From contig CAJJDO010000016.1 of assembly GCA_905183005.1 (NCBI GenBank), forward strand, positions 66,862-130,861: a DNA stretch of 64,000 nt. The letters run 5' to 3'. The notes below the pieces were generated by a model that saw only the letters and a list, made by a program, of their open reading frames with translations, searched no databases and was not told the DNA's origin. The DNA comes from Paramecium pentaurelia. Its lineage: Eukaryota > Ciliophora > Oligohymenophorea > Peniculida > Parameciidae. Positions 12,191-25,421 of this stretch are shown here, in pieces. Made by a program: the position numbers and the translations under genes. Within the stretch, counting starts at the first letter, position 1. Each line of letters starts with the position of its first letter.

Positions 12191-15100
12191 ATGAGTTTCA
12201 TTAACTTAGAATAACTTGATCAAGAAAACTCACTAATAGACTATCATAACACACTTAATGAAACACTTGATTCCCTAGCAAATACTATTCAAGACCTTCG
12301 AAATCCATAAATCTGTTTTGTAACTACATTATCTACATTAGGTTTCAGACACAAATATTGCATAGCTCTACTTGTAATAGATATGTGAAAAATTTCCATA
12401 AGCGATAACATTCATATTACCAGTAGGAGAAGGAGCTAAAAATTTACATTTTGCAAATGAAGTGGCAGAATACTTATTTAGCAAAAGATTTTGTAGATAA
12501 GATTTAGTGATCGCAGTCGGAGGAGGAGTTGTGACTGACTTGGTTGGATTCGTGTCCAGCATATATATGAGAGGGTTTGGTATATTTAACTATTCAACAG
12601 AATAAAATTCATTTTGATTCCCACATCGTTGTTGGGAATGGCAGATGCTAGTGTAGGAGGAAAGACAGGTATCAACAACATCTACGGTAAAAATCAACTA
12701 GGAGTAATAAATGATCCATATAGAATCAAAGTGTGCAGTTAATTTTTGTAATCATTAGATAAAAGAAATTTTCTAAATGGTTTGGCAGAAATCATTAAAA
12801 TAGCAGCTTGTTTTGATAGAAAATTATTTGAGAGATTAGAATGTTATGATTATAATTATTTAATGGATCCAAATAACTAAGCTAGTTTATTAGATATTAT
12901 TAAATATGGAATTAATTTAAAGTTAAGTATTGTAACTGAAGACAAATATGAACAAAATATTCGAAAAATATTAAATTATGGTCACACCATAGGTCATGCA
13001 GTTGAATTTGCAAGTCAAGGTAAATTATTGCATGGAGAATGTGTATCTATTGGTATGGTTTTGGCAAATATATTGGCTAAAGAACATGGAATAGATACAT
13101 CATCATATGAAAATAGAATTAGGAATGTACTTTTAAAATATGAATTACCTATTGAAATACCAGAATATGTAAATATACAAGATGTTTTAAAATATTTATA
13201 ATTTGATAAAAAAGTAGTCAAACATGAAATCAACTTTGTATTTATTTAAGAAATTGGTAAACATAAATTTAACACTACTCCTATTAAAATGGATATTATT
13301 AAAAAAATACTTGTAAAATCTTGTGTAATAGTATGTTAAGACATAAGACCAAGCAAACCAATACATGGTTCTAAAAGTATTACTAATAGAGTCCTTTTAT
13401 TAAGTTCCTTATCAGAAGGAATAAGTACATTAGGTAATTTTTATGATTCAGATGATACAAAAGCTATGTTAAATTCTTTATAAGATTTAAGATTATGTGA
13501 AATATAAACACACTCAAAACATAATCTCATTCTAGAAGGATGTTAAGGCTAATTTTATAAGAAGGAATACACAATAAATGTCAAGGAAAGTGGAACTTGT
13601 GCCAGATTTCTACTCCCTATTGCAGCCTTAATTGGAAATGTTACTATCATTGGAGCATAAAGAATTTATGAAAGACCAATTTAAGAGATGGTAGAAGCAC
13701 TTAATTTAAATGTTGTATATTTATAAAAGGAAGGATAATTACCTTTTAAAGTAATTGATGGTCAATTTAATAAACATATTAAAATTAAATCTCAATTAAG
13801 TAGTCAATTTGTTTCTGGAATTTTAATGTCTGCTCCTTATTTTCCAAACGATGAAACATTAATCGAAATTATAGATTGTAATGAAAATGAAACCATTGTT
13901 AGTGAATCCTATATTGAAATGACTATATAACTTATGAATATTTATGGAGTAAAGGTTGAAAGAATCTCTAAGACTAAATTTTTAGTAAGGAAAGGAGTTT
14001 ATAAAGCATAAAACTATGATATCGAGCCAGATGCTACAGCATTGAGTTATGATTTATTACATATAGGATTAAATGGTGGATCGATTGAAACCAAAAAGAT
14101 ATCCAAGTTATAGGGAGATGCATAATTTTTGGATGTCATAGAGTAGATGGGTATGTAAGTAGTGAGAGAATAAGGATTTTACAAAATAATCAAGAATTAA
14201 GACTTAAAACCTTAAGATGTGAATTGCATTAATTTTAGTGATACTTTTATTTCTTTAGCATTGTTAATGTCTTCTATTGAAGGTTAATGTATTATTAAAG
14301 GAATTGAAAATTAAAGAGTTAAAGAATGTGATCGAATTAAGGCTGTGACTGAAAATTTAATAAAGGTTGGAGTAGTTTGTTTATAATAAAATAATGAAAT
14401 TTTAGTCAGAGGCAAAAAATATCAAAAATATAATGGTTATAGAAAAGATGTTATAATCAATACATATAATGACCATAGAATTGCAATGGCATTTAGTATT
14501 TTGGGAGGACATTTTGAGAAAGTGCAATATTAATATAGAATCATAATAGATAATAAAGATTGTGTAAGGAAGACATTTCCAGATTTTTATAATCATATAC
14601 AAAGTTTAGGTTTATAATAATAAGCATTAACTTATAATTAAGAACAAGAATTCTTATACAATTATTAATATTATAAGGAACCCTTGTATATAATAGGTAT
14701 GAGAGGAGCAGGTAAAAGTACTCTATCTTAATATATATGCAAGCAATTAGGTTTTGAATATATTAGCATTGATAATTTGATATCCAATAATATAAATGAA
14801 TTTGTCACAAAGTATGGATGGGAATAATTTAGAAAATGTGAGAAGGAATAATTTATATAGATATTATTAAAATATTAAAAGAATGTAGTGGTTGATTGTG
14901 GAGGTGGAATCATAGAGGATGAATAAATATAGTAATTATTGATTGGTAAAAATGTAATATGGATTGAAAAGGATATAAATGAATTGATTGAAGATTTATA
15001 ATCATAAAATAGACCACAAATTGGAAATGTTATGGAGATTTATAATAGAAGAAAATCAATATATTAGAGGGTCAGTAAATATATTTTTACATTGCCAAGC

Positions 15101-16668
15101 AGAAAATATATTTAACAAATTACATCTAATTATGATATTACAAGATATTATTAAAGAATAAATGAACTTTATTTACATTTTATAAAGTGCATTTAACATT
15201 TGAATTTTCCTAGAAACAAAATATATGTTTCTGATACTAATTTTGCATGCATATTTTATGAGGAATTAACAATTTTAGATCATTAAAAGATACATTTCAT
15301 TAATAGAAATCATAATTTATTAGAAGTAAGAATGGACAAGATTGAAAACATCTAAGAATAATTTGATTAAATCAGACAATAAATTTACAACATCAAATTT
15401 TATCTTGATATTCCAATAATATTTACTTTGAGAACTAAATCATAGGGAGGATTTTATAATGGAACATAATATATTAAAATAATCGAATAATGGTAAAATA
15501 GTTTTATCGGAGATTATTTTGATATAGAAATGGATTAATTTAATAATGTAATGATTTCACAAAATTATAATAATTCTATCATTTTGTCATAACATTTATT
15601 TGAAAAAACAGAAAAATTGTAGATTATTGAATTCATAGATAGAATGAAATACATTTCAGAACACAATCCTAATACAATATGTTTGTTGAAATTGGCAATT
15701 CATTAAGATGCTTATCCATCAGAATTAACATATTAGGAAATTTCTAAATTATTCATGGGAATGAAATTTGTTATACCATATTTAGTTGTTTCTATGGGAC
15801 CAAATTCACAATTATACAGAACTTTAAATAAATTTATGGTTCCCTTATCTTGTTTAACACCTACAGCAGTTGGTTAATGTACTATACAGTAATTGAGATC
15901 AATTAGAAGTTTAGCAAATTTTGAGATTACTTAAAATTATCATATATTTGGTGATGATTTATCATTATCAAGGAGCGATTTACTTCATTAAAAATAGTTT
16001 GATTAGCTTAATTAGCAACATAATAAATTTTATACTAAAGTCTCAATTAAAAAAATTGAATAAGCAAAACCATATATTAATAATATCAATTTTCAAGGTG
16101 CCTCAATTACAATGCCATTTAAGGAGGAAGTAAGATTAATTTTTATTTTTAGGTATAATAATACTTGACAGAATAATCAATAGAGGCTTAAATAATTGGA
16201 GCTGTGAATTGTATCATAAAATATGAAAATCAATTAATTGGATTTAATACAGATTGGTGGGGGATGTTTTGGCCTATATTTACTAGATTTCCTAAGAATA
16301 TGTAAAAATGTTTAATTTTGGGAAATGGAGGTACAGCAAAGACTGCTATTTTTGTGGCTTCAAAATTATTTTTATTATAAGTCTATTTATATGGAAGAAA
16401 TCCTTAGAAAGTTGAAGCTTTGGCAAAATAATATAAGGTGGATTTCATGAGACAGTCTGAAAAGACTCATAAATTTGATTTGATCATTTCAACTATACCT
16501 CCTGGGGCCGAGTTGCCTTTGTGTGAGGAGTGGTTTGATGAAAAAACAATTGTATTTGTGGCTAATTAAGGTGATGATCCTTTATTGAAGAAGCAAAATT
16601 CAATAAGCGGTAGGGAAATGTTTGAAGCATAAGCAATTGGGCAAGTACATCTGTTCAATGGGAAGTGA
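12191..16668 (+). CDS. AROM: AROM pentafunctional shikimate-pathway protein, 1468 aa
   Basis: One polypeptide carrying five cytosolic enzymes that convert DAHP to EPSP on the route to chorismate. The order is the fungal one. (1) 3-dehydroquinate synthase, about residues 1-370 (LPVGEGAKNLHF, VIAVGGGVVTDLVGFV, NYGHTIGHAVEF). (2) EPSP synthase, about 375-800 (PIHGSKSITNRVLLLSSLSE, SGTCARFLLPIAAL, NDHRIAMAFSILGG). (3) Shikimate kinase, about 820-990 (Walker A GMRGAGKST; DCGGGI). (4) Type I dehydroquinase, about 990-1210 (LEVRMDKI, IIFTLRTKSQGG, a His in SQHLF and a candidate Schiff-base Lys in LLKLAI). (5) Shikimate dehydrogenase (ITMPFKEE, GFNTDWWG, ILGNGGTAKTA). Introns 12320-12341, 12575-12600 and 16130-16152 restore all motifs. 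The dehydrogenase N-terminal motif is altered (see findings). Confidence 0.95.
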
Positions 16669-16753
16669 ATATATATATACATTTTTAAAAATAAAAATTA
16701 ATGAACAAATGCTTTAACCCTTAAATAAACAAAAATCTTTATTTAATTTTTAT

Positions 16754-19700
16754 ATGAGTTCAGGTGAAGAGGAGGATAAACAATATGAAATCGATTAGCT
16801 CCTTTAAAAAATAACGGAGGTATAATTTATTTTATACTTAAGATTGAGAACACTCGATAAGTGAATAGGCATTAAAGGAAGGTTGAAGAACCCCAATTTA
16901 ATTTGGTTTGCTTCCTTAAGCGTCCACCAGTTGAAGACCTATCATAAGAAGAAGCACGTTTGTGTTACTTAGAAAATAAGAGGTAGATGGGTAAGTTTGT
17001 GTCATGATATTAATCAAGTTTTCTCAAAAAAACACATAGAGGAAAAATCAATGAAACACTTCTACTCTTCGAATAACTCAAGTAAAATATAAAGCAAATT
17101 GTTAACATTCTTTTCCAAAGTTTTGAGAGATCAACCCAACATGGTGGAAAGCTTTTTGCATGAGAAATACAATCACAAATTAGAAACAGTATTTGAATAG
17201 AAAGTTCATATTGGGATAGTAATATTTATATCTATTATAATAAGACATCTTAATAATTTGAACCCTCATTTTAGCCTACTAAATTACCCCTTCTTGGTTA
17301 CAATTTTGAAGATGCTTTTAAAATTTAGTATGCTGATAATAGAATTGGGCGGGTTAATAAATAAAAGCAAAGAAAAGTATTGTTTATATATAATTCTTTA
17401 TTTTAGACAAAGAATGAATATCAATCTTCAACTTAAAATGAATACTTTAATACAATCATTTAATAAGAATTATATGAAGATCCAATAGAAGTTGGAGATT
17501 AAAAGAAAAGTTGGGCAATTGTAGTTAGAAATGCAGTTAAAATTGCAAGATTCAAAGCAAAATTTAGATAAGATTTTAGGGAATTCTTTAAACGTATAGC
17601 ATATTTTGCAGCCAAAGAAGCTAGAAGAAGAAATCAAAAATGTCAAAAATATTAGAAGGATTTTATGATGAGAGCAAAGAAATTATCAAAGGAAGCTTAA
17701 GCATTTTGGAGAAAGAGAGATAAAGAATTGATTGAAATAAAGAAAAGAAAAGAGAAATTAGAATAGGAAAGAAAAAAGAAAGAAGAAGAAGAAAGAGAAT
17801 AATTACTATAATAAAAAAGATTAGAATTTTTAATGAAATAATCTGATATATATGCTCATTTTATGGCTAAGAAATTAGGAATAACTTTGGATAATAAAAT
17901 CTAATAAACAAATGGGAATATAGAAATAGATGAAGCAAAAGCATTTGAAACTGTTTAAAAAGTAATAAATGATAATAGAAAATAATTACAATAATTTGAT
18001 GGAAAGGAATAAGAGAATGTATAAATATAAGAATTGAAATTGGATCATAATGATTAAGATAGAGATTTTTCACTTATTGCCCCTCCATCAATTTTTCATG
18101 GAGATCTTAAAGAATATTAATTAAAAGGATTAAGATGGTTAGACAATCTATATGATTAAGGCATTAATGGTATATTAGCAGATGAAATGGGATTAGGTAA
18201 AACAATTTAAGCAATAGCATTATTATCACATATTAGTTCTTTTAAATAAGTTTGGGGACCATTTTTAGTAATTGCTCCATCATCAACCTTACATAATTGG
18301 TAATAAGAAATTAAAAAGTTTTGCCCTTCACTTAAAGTACTACCATATTGGGGATAAGCATAATAAAGGAAGACTATTAGAAAATATTTTCAATAAAAGA
18401 ATTTTGGTTAAAAATAGTCATTATTTCATGTAGTAGTTACTTCTTATAACTTGGTTGTTTCAGATAATAAAATATTCAATAGAGTAAGATGGCAATATAT
18501 GATATTGGATGAAGCTTAAGCTATAAAAAATATTAATTCATAAAGATGGCAGATATTATTATCTTTTAATGCTAGAAATAGATTATTGTTAACAGGAACA
18601 CCTATATAGAATACAATGGGAGAATTATGGGCTTTGTTGCATTTCATAATGCCTAAATTTTTTGATAGCTTTGATTAATTTTAAGAATGGTTCTCAAAAG
18701 ATATAGAGGCACACTCTTAGGATTAGAAAACTTTAAATTAACATTAATTATAAAGATTACATGCTATATTAAAACCTTTTATGTTAAGACGTTTGAAGAA
18801 GGATGTAGAGAATGAAATAGGTTAGAAGAAAGAAATTCAGATAGTTTGTGAAATGACTAGTAGATAGGCAGTACTTTATAAGAATGTTAAATCGAAATTA
18901 TCTATTAAAGAGTTTTTTAGAATGTTGGATTCAAAGTAAAAAGTGGATAATCTAATGAATTTGGTTATGTAATTCAGAAAGATTTGTAATCATCCTGAAT
19001 TATTTGAAAGAAAACCTTATAAGACACCTTATATATTTTAGGATAAATAAAATGTGGAAGTTTATTAATAAAATCCAATAGTTTAGGTAACAAAGCGAAA
19101 TCCTATAAAATTTATAATACCAAAATTAATTTATGATAATTTAATTGAAGATAAGCCTTGTATTTTTACTGCTCATTATATCTATACTTCTCTAAAAAAT
19201 GGAGATTCCACTTTTGCATTTTTTGTTTTAAAACATTTACCATTAGGATTATTTTAAAAAAATATATTTGATTTGATTCTTTTACTTTGTAATTTTAATG
19301 AACCAAAGAGTTTAATTAATTATTCATTTTCTAAGTAATTATAATTTTACATTTCGATTGCGTAAAGTTAAATTATAACATTTGAATGTAGATCAAGTTC
19401 ATTCTATTAAAAACTCAATTAAAGTTTATATAATAGATAAGCATTATCATTTATAAAAGAATCTTAAGCTTGTTTCATTTTACCAAATAATCCAGATTCA
19501 TTAATTGCTTCGTCATCTAAATTATTATAATTGGATAAATTACTTAAAGAACTAAAATAAAAATAATGGAGAGTATTGATATTTTGTTAGATGACAAGAA
19601 TGTTAGATATTTTGGAGGAATATATGTTACATAAAGGATATACTTATTTTAGAATGGATGGTTAATGTTAAATCAATGATAGAAGAGATATGGTTAATGA

Positions 19701-20262
19701 ATTTTAATAAAATGATAAAATTTTTGCATTTCTATTATCTACTAGAGCAGGTGGTTTGGGAATTACTTTAACATAAGCTGATGCAGTTATTTTTTATGAT
19801 AATGATTGGAATCCAACTATGGATGCTTAAGCAACAGATAGAGCTCATAGAATTGGAAGAACAAAGGATGTGTATGTTTACAGATTAATTACAAAAGGTA
19901 CTATTGAAGAGAGAATAGTTAAAAGAGCATAACAAAAATAAAATGTTTAATCAACTGTTTATTCAGGTGGATTCTAAGGTGATAAATTTAAACCTTAAGA
20001 AGTATTATTATTAATAATTAAAATATAGGTTTTTGAATTGTTATTTGATGAATAAGATATGGATGAGACTGTAGCTAATAAATTTATGGCTAAAGGATAA
20101 AAGAAGAAAAAGAAACCTTTGAAATAAGATCAAAAAGATATAAAAGATTAATAAAAGGATTAATAAAAAGATTAAAAGGAATAATAGGAAGAAGAAGAAT
20201 TTATTCAAGTTGATTTAAGAGAATTAGAAATGAATGAAAAAGATTGTGAGGATGCTGATTGA
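16754..20262 (+). CDS. INO80: INO80-type SNF2 chromatin-remodelling ATPase, 1124 aa
   Basis: Nuclear Swi2/Snf2 ATPase closest to INO80. After an acidic start (MSSGEEEDKQYEIDQ) comes a basic DBINO-like helical region (RFKAKFRQDFREFFKRIAYF; LSKEAQAFWRKRDKELIE). Next is the helicase core: DEMGLGKTIQAIALL (Walker A), LHNWQQEIKKFCPSLKVLPY, DEAQAIKN (DEAQ box), LTGTPIQNTMGELWALLHF, then a long insertion of about 230 residues, and the second lobe with LSTRAGGLGITL and ATDRAHRIGRTKDVYVY. The large insert between lobes is the INO80/SWR1 hallmark; the LHNWQQE block favours INO80. Introns: 16820-16842, 16991-17018, 17219-17244, 17377-17406 and 20002-20028. The C-terminus is Lys/Gln/Asp-rich. Confidence 0.92.
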
Positions 20263-20512
20263 TTATTGTTATAATATAATAAAATCATATAAAATTATTT
20301 GTAAATTAATGTATCTTCTTATATTAAAGATCATCATTATTATAACACTTTATATTTTAATAACTTTAATTTATGTCTTGATATATAGATCTATTATTAT
20401 AATTAAAATAGTATAATATAAATAATAAAAATATTTTTATTTTTCCTGTTTATGATTAGAGTTTATAATAGTTTAATTAAAAATTTAGTTTAAAAATAAA
20501 ATAAACTAAAAA

Positions 20513-21198
20513 ATGTCCAGAAGGTTTAATTAGATACAGAATAAATAAATTGATTGGTCAAATGAGTAACAAAGAAAAAAGAGACTTATTCTTGATAGTC
20601 CAGATACTAAAGAGACTGTAACTATATTACCTAAATAAGTATGATATTGATCTTAATAAAATAATAGAAAATACCAAACTCAAACACATTACCTAAGCAT
20701 TTTATTTCTGGACAAAAGAAGAAAGCAAGATTAAAATAATAAACTTAAGAAGAATGTCCTATTTGTTTAATGAATTTAGATGATGTATAAAAGGTTTGTG
20801 AAATTGATGTATGCAATCATTAGATATGTTCAACTTGTATAAAAGAATGGGCAGAAAAATATAAAACATAATGTCCATGTTGTAGAGCAAAATTCAAATT
20901 TATTTATCCAATAAAAGATGGAAAAAGAGAAAACAATCCAATAAAATTAAATTTAAATTTACCAAAATGGAATTAAGAAGAAGATGAATTTTATGAAGAT
21001 GATTATGATGATGAAGAAAGATGTTAAGTTTGTTAATTTTCACATACTCCTTATTTAATGTTAATTTGTGATAAATGTAATGATGCATTTTGTCATACTT
21101 TTTGTGATCCAGCCTAATTAGAATTAAAAGTTCCAAGTAGTAAATGGTATTGTTTGGATTGTAGAAAGTCAAAATTTATTTACTACAAACATAGATGA
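20513..21198 (+). CDS. RING-PHD double zinc-finger protein (PHRF1-like), 218 aa
   Basis: Small probable nuclear E3 ligase/reader. One intron (20639-20667). The RING finger is CPICLMNLDD...CNHQICSTCIKEWAEKYKTQ...CPCCRAKF. After an acidic linker (EEDEFYEDDYDDEE) comes a PHD finger: CQVCQFSHTPYLMLICDKCN, CHTFCDP and WYCLDC. RING followed closely by PHD is the arrangement of PHRF1-like proteins, which bind RNA polymerase II tails or methylated histones, but this protein is far shorter than animal PHRF1 and lacks visible C-terminal domains. Biochemical role is inferred from domains only. Convergent with the carboxypeptidase gene: 11 bp between stops. Confidence 0.85.
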
Positions 21199-21209
21199 TA
21201 TAAATGATT

Positions 21210-22895
21210 TCATAAAATTTAATATTTTTTCAGTTACTCTATCTTTATTTATGGATATTTATTTTAATTCAATTCTTTCTTTATAGAACTCATTCTCTTT
21301 GGTTGAGTATTTCTTTGGGGGAAATAATTTATGATATTAAAATTTTTTTAAAATGAATCTTATTTGACTTTCATCTAATTTTCGAACTCCATTTTAGTTG
21401 AAGATTTATGTTCTGATTTAGTCATCGATTTAATCGTCTTTATTTGTGGCAATAATAATTATTTTAATTACTAATCCTACTGAATAGATTAAGTCTCGGC
21501 CTATATGGTCTTCTATTTGAATAAAAATTTCTTGGTTTCTTAGTAAGTGTCTTTCTTTTTAACCATATCATGAACAAAATCTTATTCACATTCACTATCA
21601 GATTCATTCTATTCATCACTTAAACTCTTAATCATTGGTAATGTAGCCTAATCAGCTATAGGTTCATTACATTTTTCAATTGAATTATATATTTATTAAG
21701 CAATCTCTTTATAATCTGAATTACTAAATCTACCATTTTATGAACCAAACAAACTTATTTCAATAGTAATTGAAAATTAAACCTTGTATTGATACCAGAA
21801 TGTCTATCTAGCAGTACTCTTTCTATTTGCTTATGTTTCTAAAGAACAATAATTCAAATTAAACAACGAGTGATTCTAAAATTTAGCAATCAAATTCTTA
21901 ATTTCATTATTATTATTTTAATTATTAGCACATCCATATATAAAATAATGTTGTTTAGTTGAATGACCATGTAAATCGACCATCATTATAATCTTCTATT
22001 TATATTTCTCTAAAGACTATTTAATGTAGTAAACCTCTGGTTCTGATGATAGTTGAGGATTAATCCATTTTCTATTTAAATCAACACCATGTAAATTACA
22101 TCTACTATTACCTAAGAATACTCCATCTGGATTTACCATTGGATATATAATGTATCTATATTTAGTAGAATTGATTATATTAATTAATTGTTCAACTACA
22201 AAAGACCCACTAGTTTCACTAGGATGCTATCTAGCCAAGATTACAACATATTATTTTGCTTTACCTCTTTTAATTTGTATGATTGGGTTATTTAGTTATG
22301 TGTATCCAATAGTCTTATAATCAGTTAAAGTAAGTGCTCTAGAGAGTGGATAGGGTTGAGCATATGCAAAAGTAATTATTTCTTCATCTTGAAAAGTGAA
22401 TTTAAACTCTAGAGTGTAAAAGGGCATTAATTATTAATATTTTGCTATATATGAGTCATCATTTGCATAGTAGGGATGATGTATATTGGTTTTATAGTAG
22501 TGTAAATCAAAGCAAGCTGATTTAGATGTATATGGTTTAGAGTTAGTTAGTAACTATTGACTTCTTCGATTATTTAATATTTTAAATTTTATTGTTACTG
22601 TAGGTTTTAATGCTTAAACCTAAAAATGAAACCATTATGTGCATCCATTTGTATTTGAATCACTATTTAATAATATATTAATTGTGTCTTTGTCTTCTGT
22701 AAGATAAAACAAGTTAGAGGAATCATATAAAGAGTATATCTAAATTTAAGTTGTAATAAAAGTGAATTATCCATTTGGTTAATTTGATTGAGGTTGAATG
22801 GTTGTATCAAGGAGTTGTAATTTCTTTTGGAATACTTTAAGATAATTTATTAAGGAATAGTTATGAGTAGTGATTAATTGCAATTTTTTATTCAT
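21210..22895 (-). CDS. Cytosolic carboxypeptidase (CCP/AGBL, peptidase M14), 561 aa
   Basis: Intronless minus-strand gene. The N-terminal beta-rich domain typical of CCPs (QWFHFQVQALKPTVTIKFKI) precedes an M14 metallocarboxypeptidase core. Zinc ligands are seen in RQHPSETSGSF (His, Glu) and MMVDLHGHS (His). Substrate-side motifs are YPMVNPDGVFLGNSRCNLHG then VDLNRKW, and the catalytic glutamate lies in FSITIEISLFGSQ. CCP enzymes remove glutamates from tubulin tails and other proteins, which fits an organism covered in cilia. No signal peptide, so cytosolic or ciliary. The last 120 residues are Lys/Gln-rich low complexity. Exact side-chain preference (branch point or chain shortening) cannot be told. 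Confidence 0.9.
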
Positions 22896-22953
22896 GCATT
22901 ATTAATACGTATATTTGAGTATATTAAATAAACAAACTTTATTTTTATTTTTA

Positions 22954-25351
22954 ATGATATCTGGACTATAGAAGATTAGATTCAGGAAAGAAGAGTAAGA
23001 GAAGATGGAAGATTAAGAGATTGAATTGGAAGCACTTAATAAAGTTGATAAAGAATTGGAAATGCTAGATAACAGTTCGTAATATTAGATTGAGTATATT
23101 TATAGAGTATGGAAATCAAAACCATTAAGAATTATATAGAAAATAACAATTTTCATTACTAGACTTAAACATAGTTCAACTACTTACAGATTTAAATTGT
23201 TAAAGAAAAGCATTTTTCTATTAATTAGAGATAAGGCTTCTTCATTTCAATATTATCTAAATAATTATATGTTATTTCAAAAACCTACTAGAGTAATATA
23301 ATTAAAATTAATTTAGTGGATATAAATTAAATATGATGCTCATGCTAACAATCCATTATGGTGGCGTTTTTGGTGTTTTATTAAAAGTGATGAAACAGTT
23401 CTATTACCAGCAGATAAATTTCTGTTTATATGGGATTTATTGATGATGTTAGTAACAATTGCTAACATATTTTATGTACCTTTGTAATTGTCATTTAATT
23501 TAAATGAAGATGATTTGGGTAGCATCTTTACTCTTTTTAGTACAATACCAAGTTGTATATTTTTAATTGATTTAATCTTAACATTTTTTAAAGGATATTA
23601 TGATAGAGGAATATTATAAAGAAATAAAGGAAAGATCTTTTGGCATTATATTAAGGGTGATTTTTTATTAGATTTGGCAATAGTATTACCTTTTATTTTA
23701 TCATGGATGGGATATTCAGCTGCAAATTATTTGATGTTGATTCGAATGACAAGAGTCAGAAGAACAATGATAGTAATTGAAGAGATATCAAATTTTAAAG
23801 AAAAGAGTGCTATAATTTATTAATTATTTTGTCTAATCTATTCTCTATTATTGATTTCTCATTTTTGTGCTTGTCTATTCCATTATTTTGCTCTTTATGA
23901 AGTAGAATAAGGTTACACTCACACTTGGTTACATCAATAGAATATATTTGATGAGGATTTGTACACCAAATATTTCAATTCACTCTATTGGATTACTATT
24001 ACATCAATGACTGTTGGATATGGCGATATTGTTCCAGTTACAACCCCTGAGAAAATATTAGTCACTATCATTACTTTCTTAGTCACTGGAGTTTTTGGGT
24101 ACGCATTAGGAATGATATAAAGTATTTTCTATAAAATGGCAGAGCAAACTAACATAAACAATTCCAGATTGAGATTAGTGAGTAATCATATCAAGTAGAG
24201 AGGATTGAATACTTAATTACAGTTTAGAGTTCGCAAATATATAGAATATTATTTGTAATTTAAGTAAGATGAAGAATTAGATTTGGATGAACTTATGGGA
24301 TAACTCAATCCTAAATTAAAATAAGAAGTCTAAATAGCAATGTATTATCGTTATTTAAAACATTCTAAATTGTTTGGAACCAATTTTTCTGATGATCTAA
24401 TTAAAAAATTATGTTTCTGTATTCATGAAAGAACATTTGCACCTGAAGATGTTATTATTAGGTAATAATTATAATAATTCATTTAGAAAAGATGAATTAC
24501 CAAATTAATTATATATTGTTTTAGCAGGATAAGTTAAATCTCTTATATTAGAAAAATCAATTAAAAGATATTAATAAGGAAATTTACTTTGTGAAAGAGA
24601 ATTCTTTTATTAAGATTTTATGCAATATAATATTGTTGCATCTTCTTTTGTTCAAGTAGCCTACTTGAATCTCTCTGAATTTTAATCTATTATATAAAAT
24701 CATAGATCTAGTTTTGAACAATACAGGTATGCAATAGACAATACTGTTTTTGGTCAAAATACTAATTTGATTATTTGTGAGGCTTGTTAGTCTCATCATT
24801 AATTCAAAAATTGTCCTCTTGTTTTCTTTAAAAAAAATAATGGCAAAGTGTTAGCTGCTTATCATAGTAATCATGTATAAAACAGACAAACATTTGCTAG
24901 AAAAAAATCTAAATACAAATAATAAAAAAATCTTATTCTCAATGGAGCTTATGATCATATAATTAAGATGAGAACATAATTAGGAGTATAAGTTGATTAA
25001 GCATTTTTAAATAAAATAGGATATCCAGGTTATGAATAATAAGAAGAAAGTGATGATGAAGAAGAAGATAAATATTAATCTCCTTAAGCAAGAAGATAGA
25101 GTTTTTCTTAATTTAATGAACATTAACATTCACACTCTCAAAAAACTCTTCCTTAAGATGAAAATTATAATGATTTTGATATTGATAAAGTTGAAGAATA
25201 TGAATTCTATTATCCGCATGATAATATAAGTAAAATAAGTAAAATTGTAAACAAATAACAATTATTACGGAGACTGTTAGATAAAGTATCAAATAAAAAG
25301 AATTTATTTGCTAGCCTTGTATTTAGATAAGTAGTATAGAAAATTATATGA
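22954..25351 (+). CDS. Cyclic-nucleotide-gated/EAG-like K+ channel, 790 aa
   Basis: Six-transmembrane cation channel. S1 begins near FLFIWDLLMMLVTIANIFYV. S4 is short and moderately charged (LMLIRMTRVRRTMIVIEE). The pore helix and filter are TSMTVGYGDIVPVT, predicting K+ selectivity. A C-linker (QFRVRKYIEYYLQFKQDEEL) and a cyclic-nucleotide-binding-type barrel follow (RTFAPEDVIIRKDELPNQLY, then IVLAGQV). One 25-nt intron (24462-24486) lies inside that barrel. The usual phosphate-binding cassette (FGE-x-ALL-x-R-x-A) is not recognisable, so nucleotide gating is doubtful (see findings). The acidic C-terminal 200 residues are low complexity. Membrane excitability and ciliary-beat control are plausible roles, from what is known of ciliates. 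Confidence 0.88.
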
Positions 25352-25421
25352 ACAAGAATTAAAATAATAAAAAAATATACACTTTTCCTTTATAATATAT
25401 ATTTCTATTTTATAATAATAA

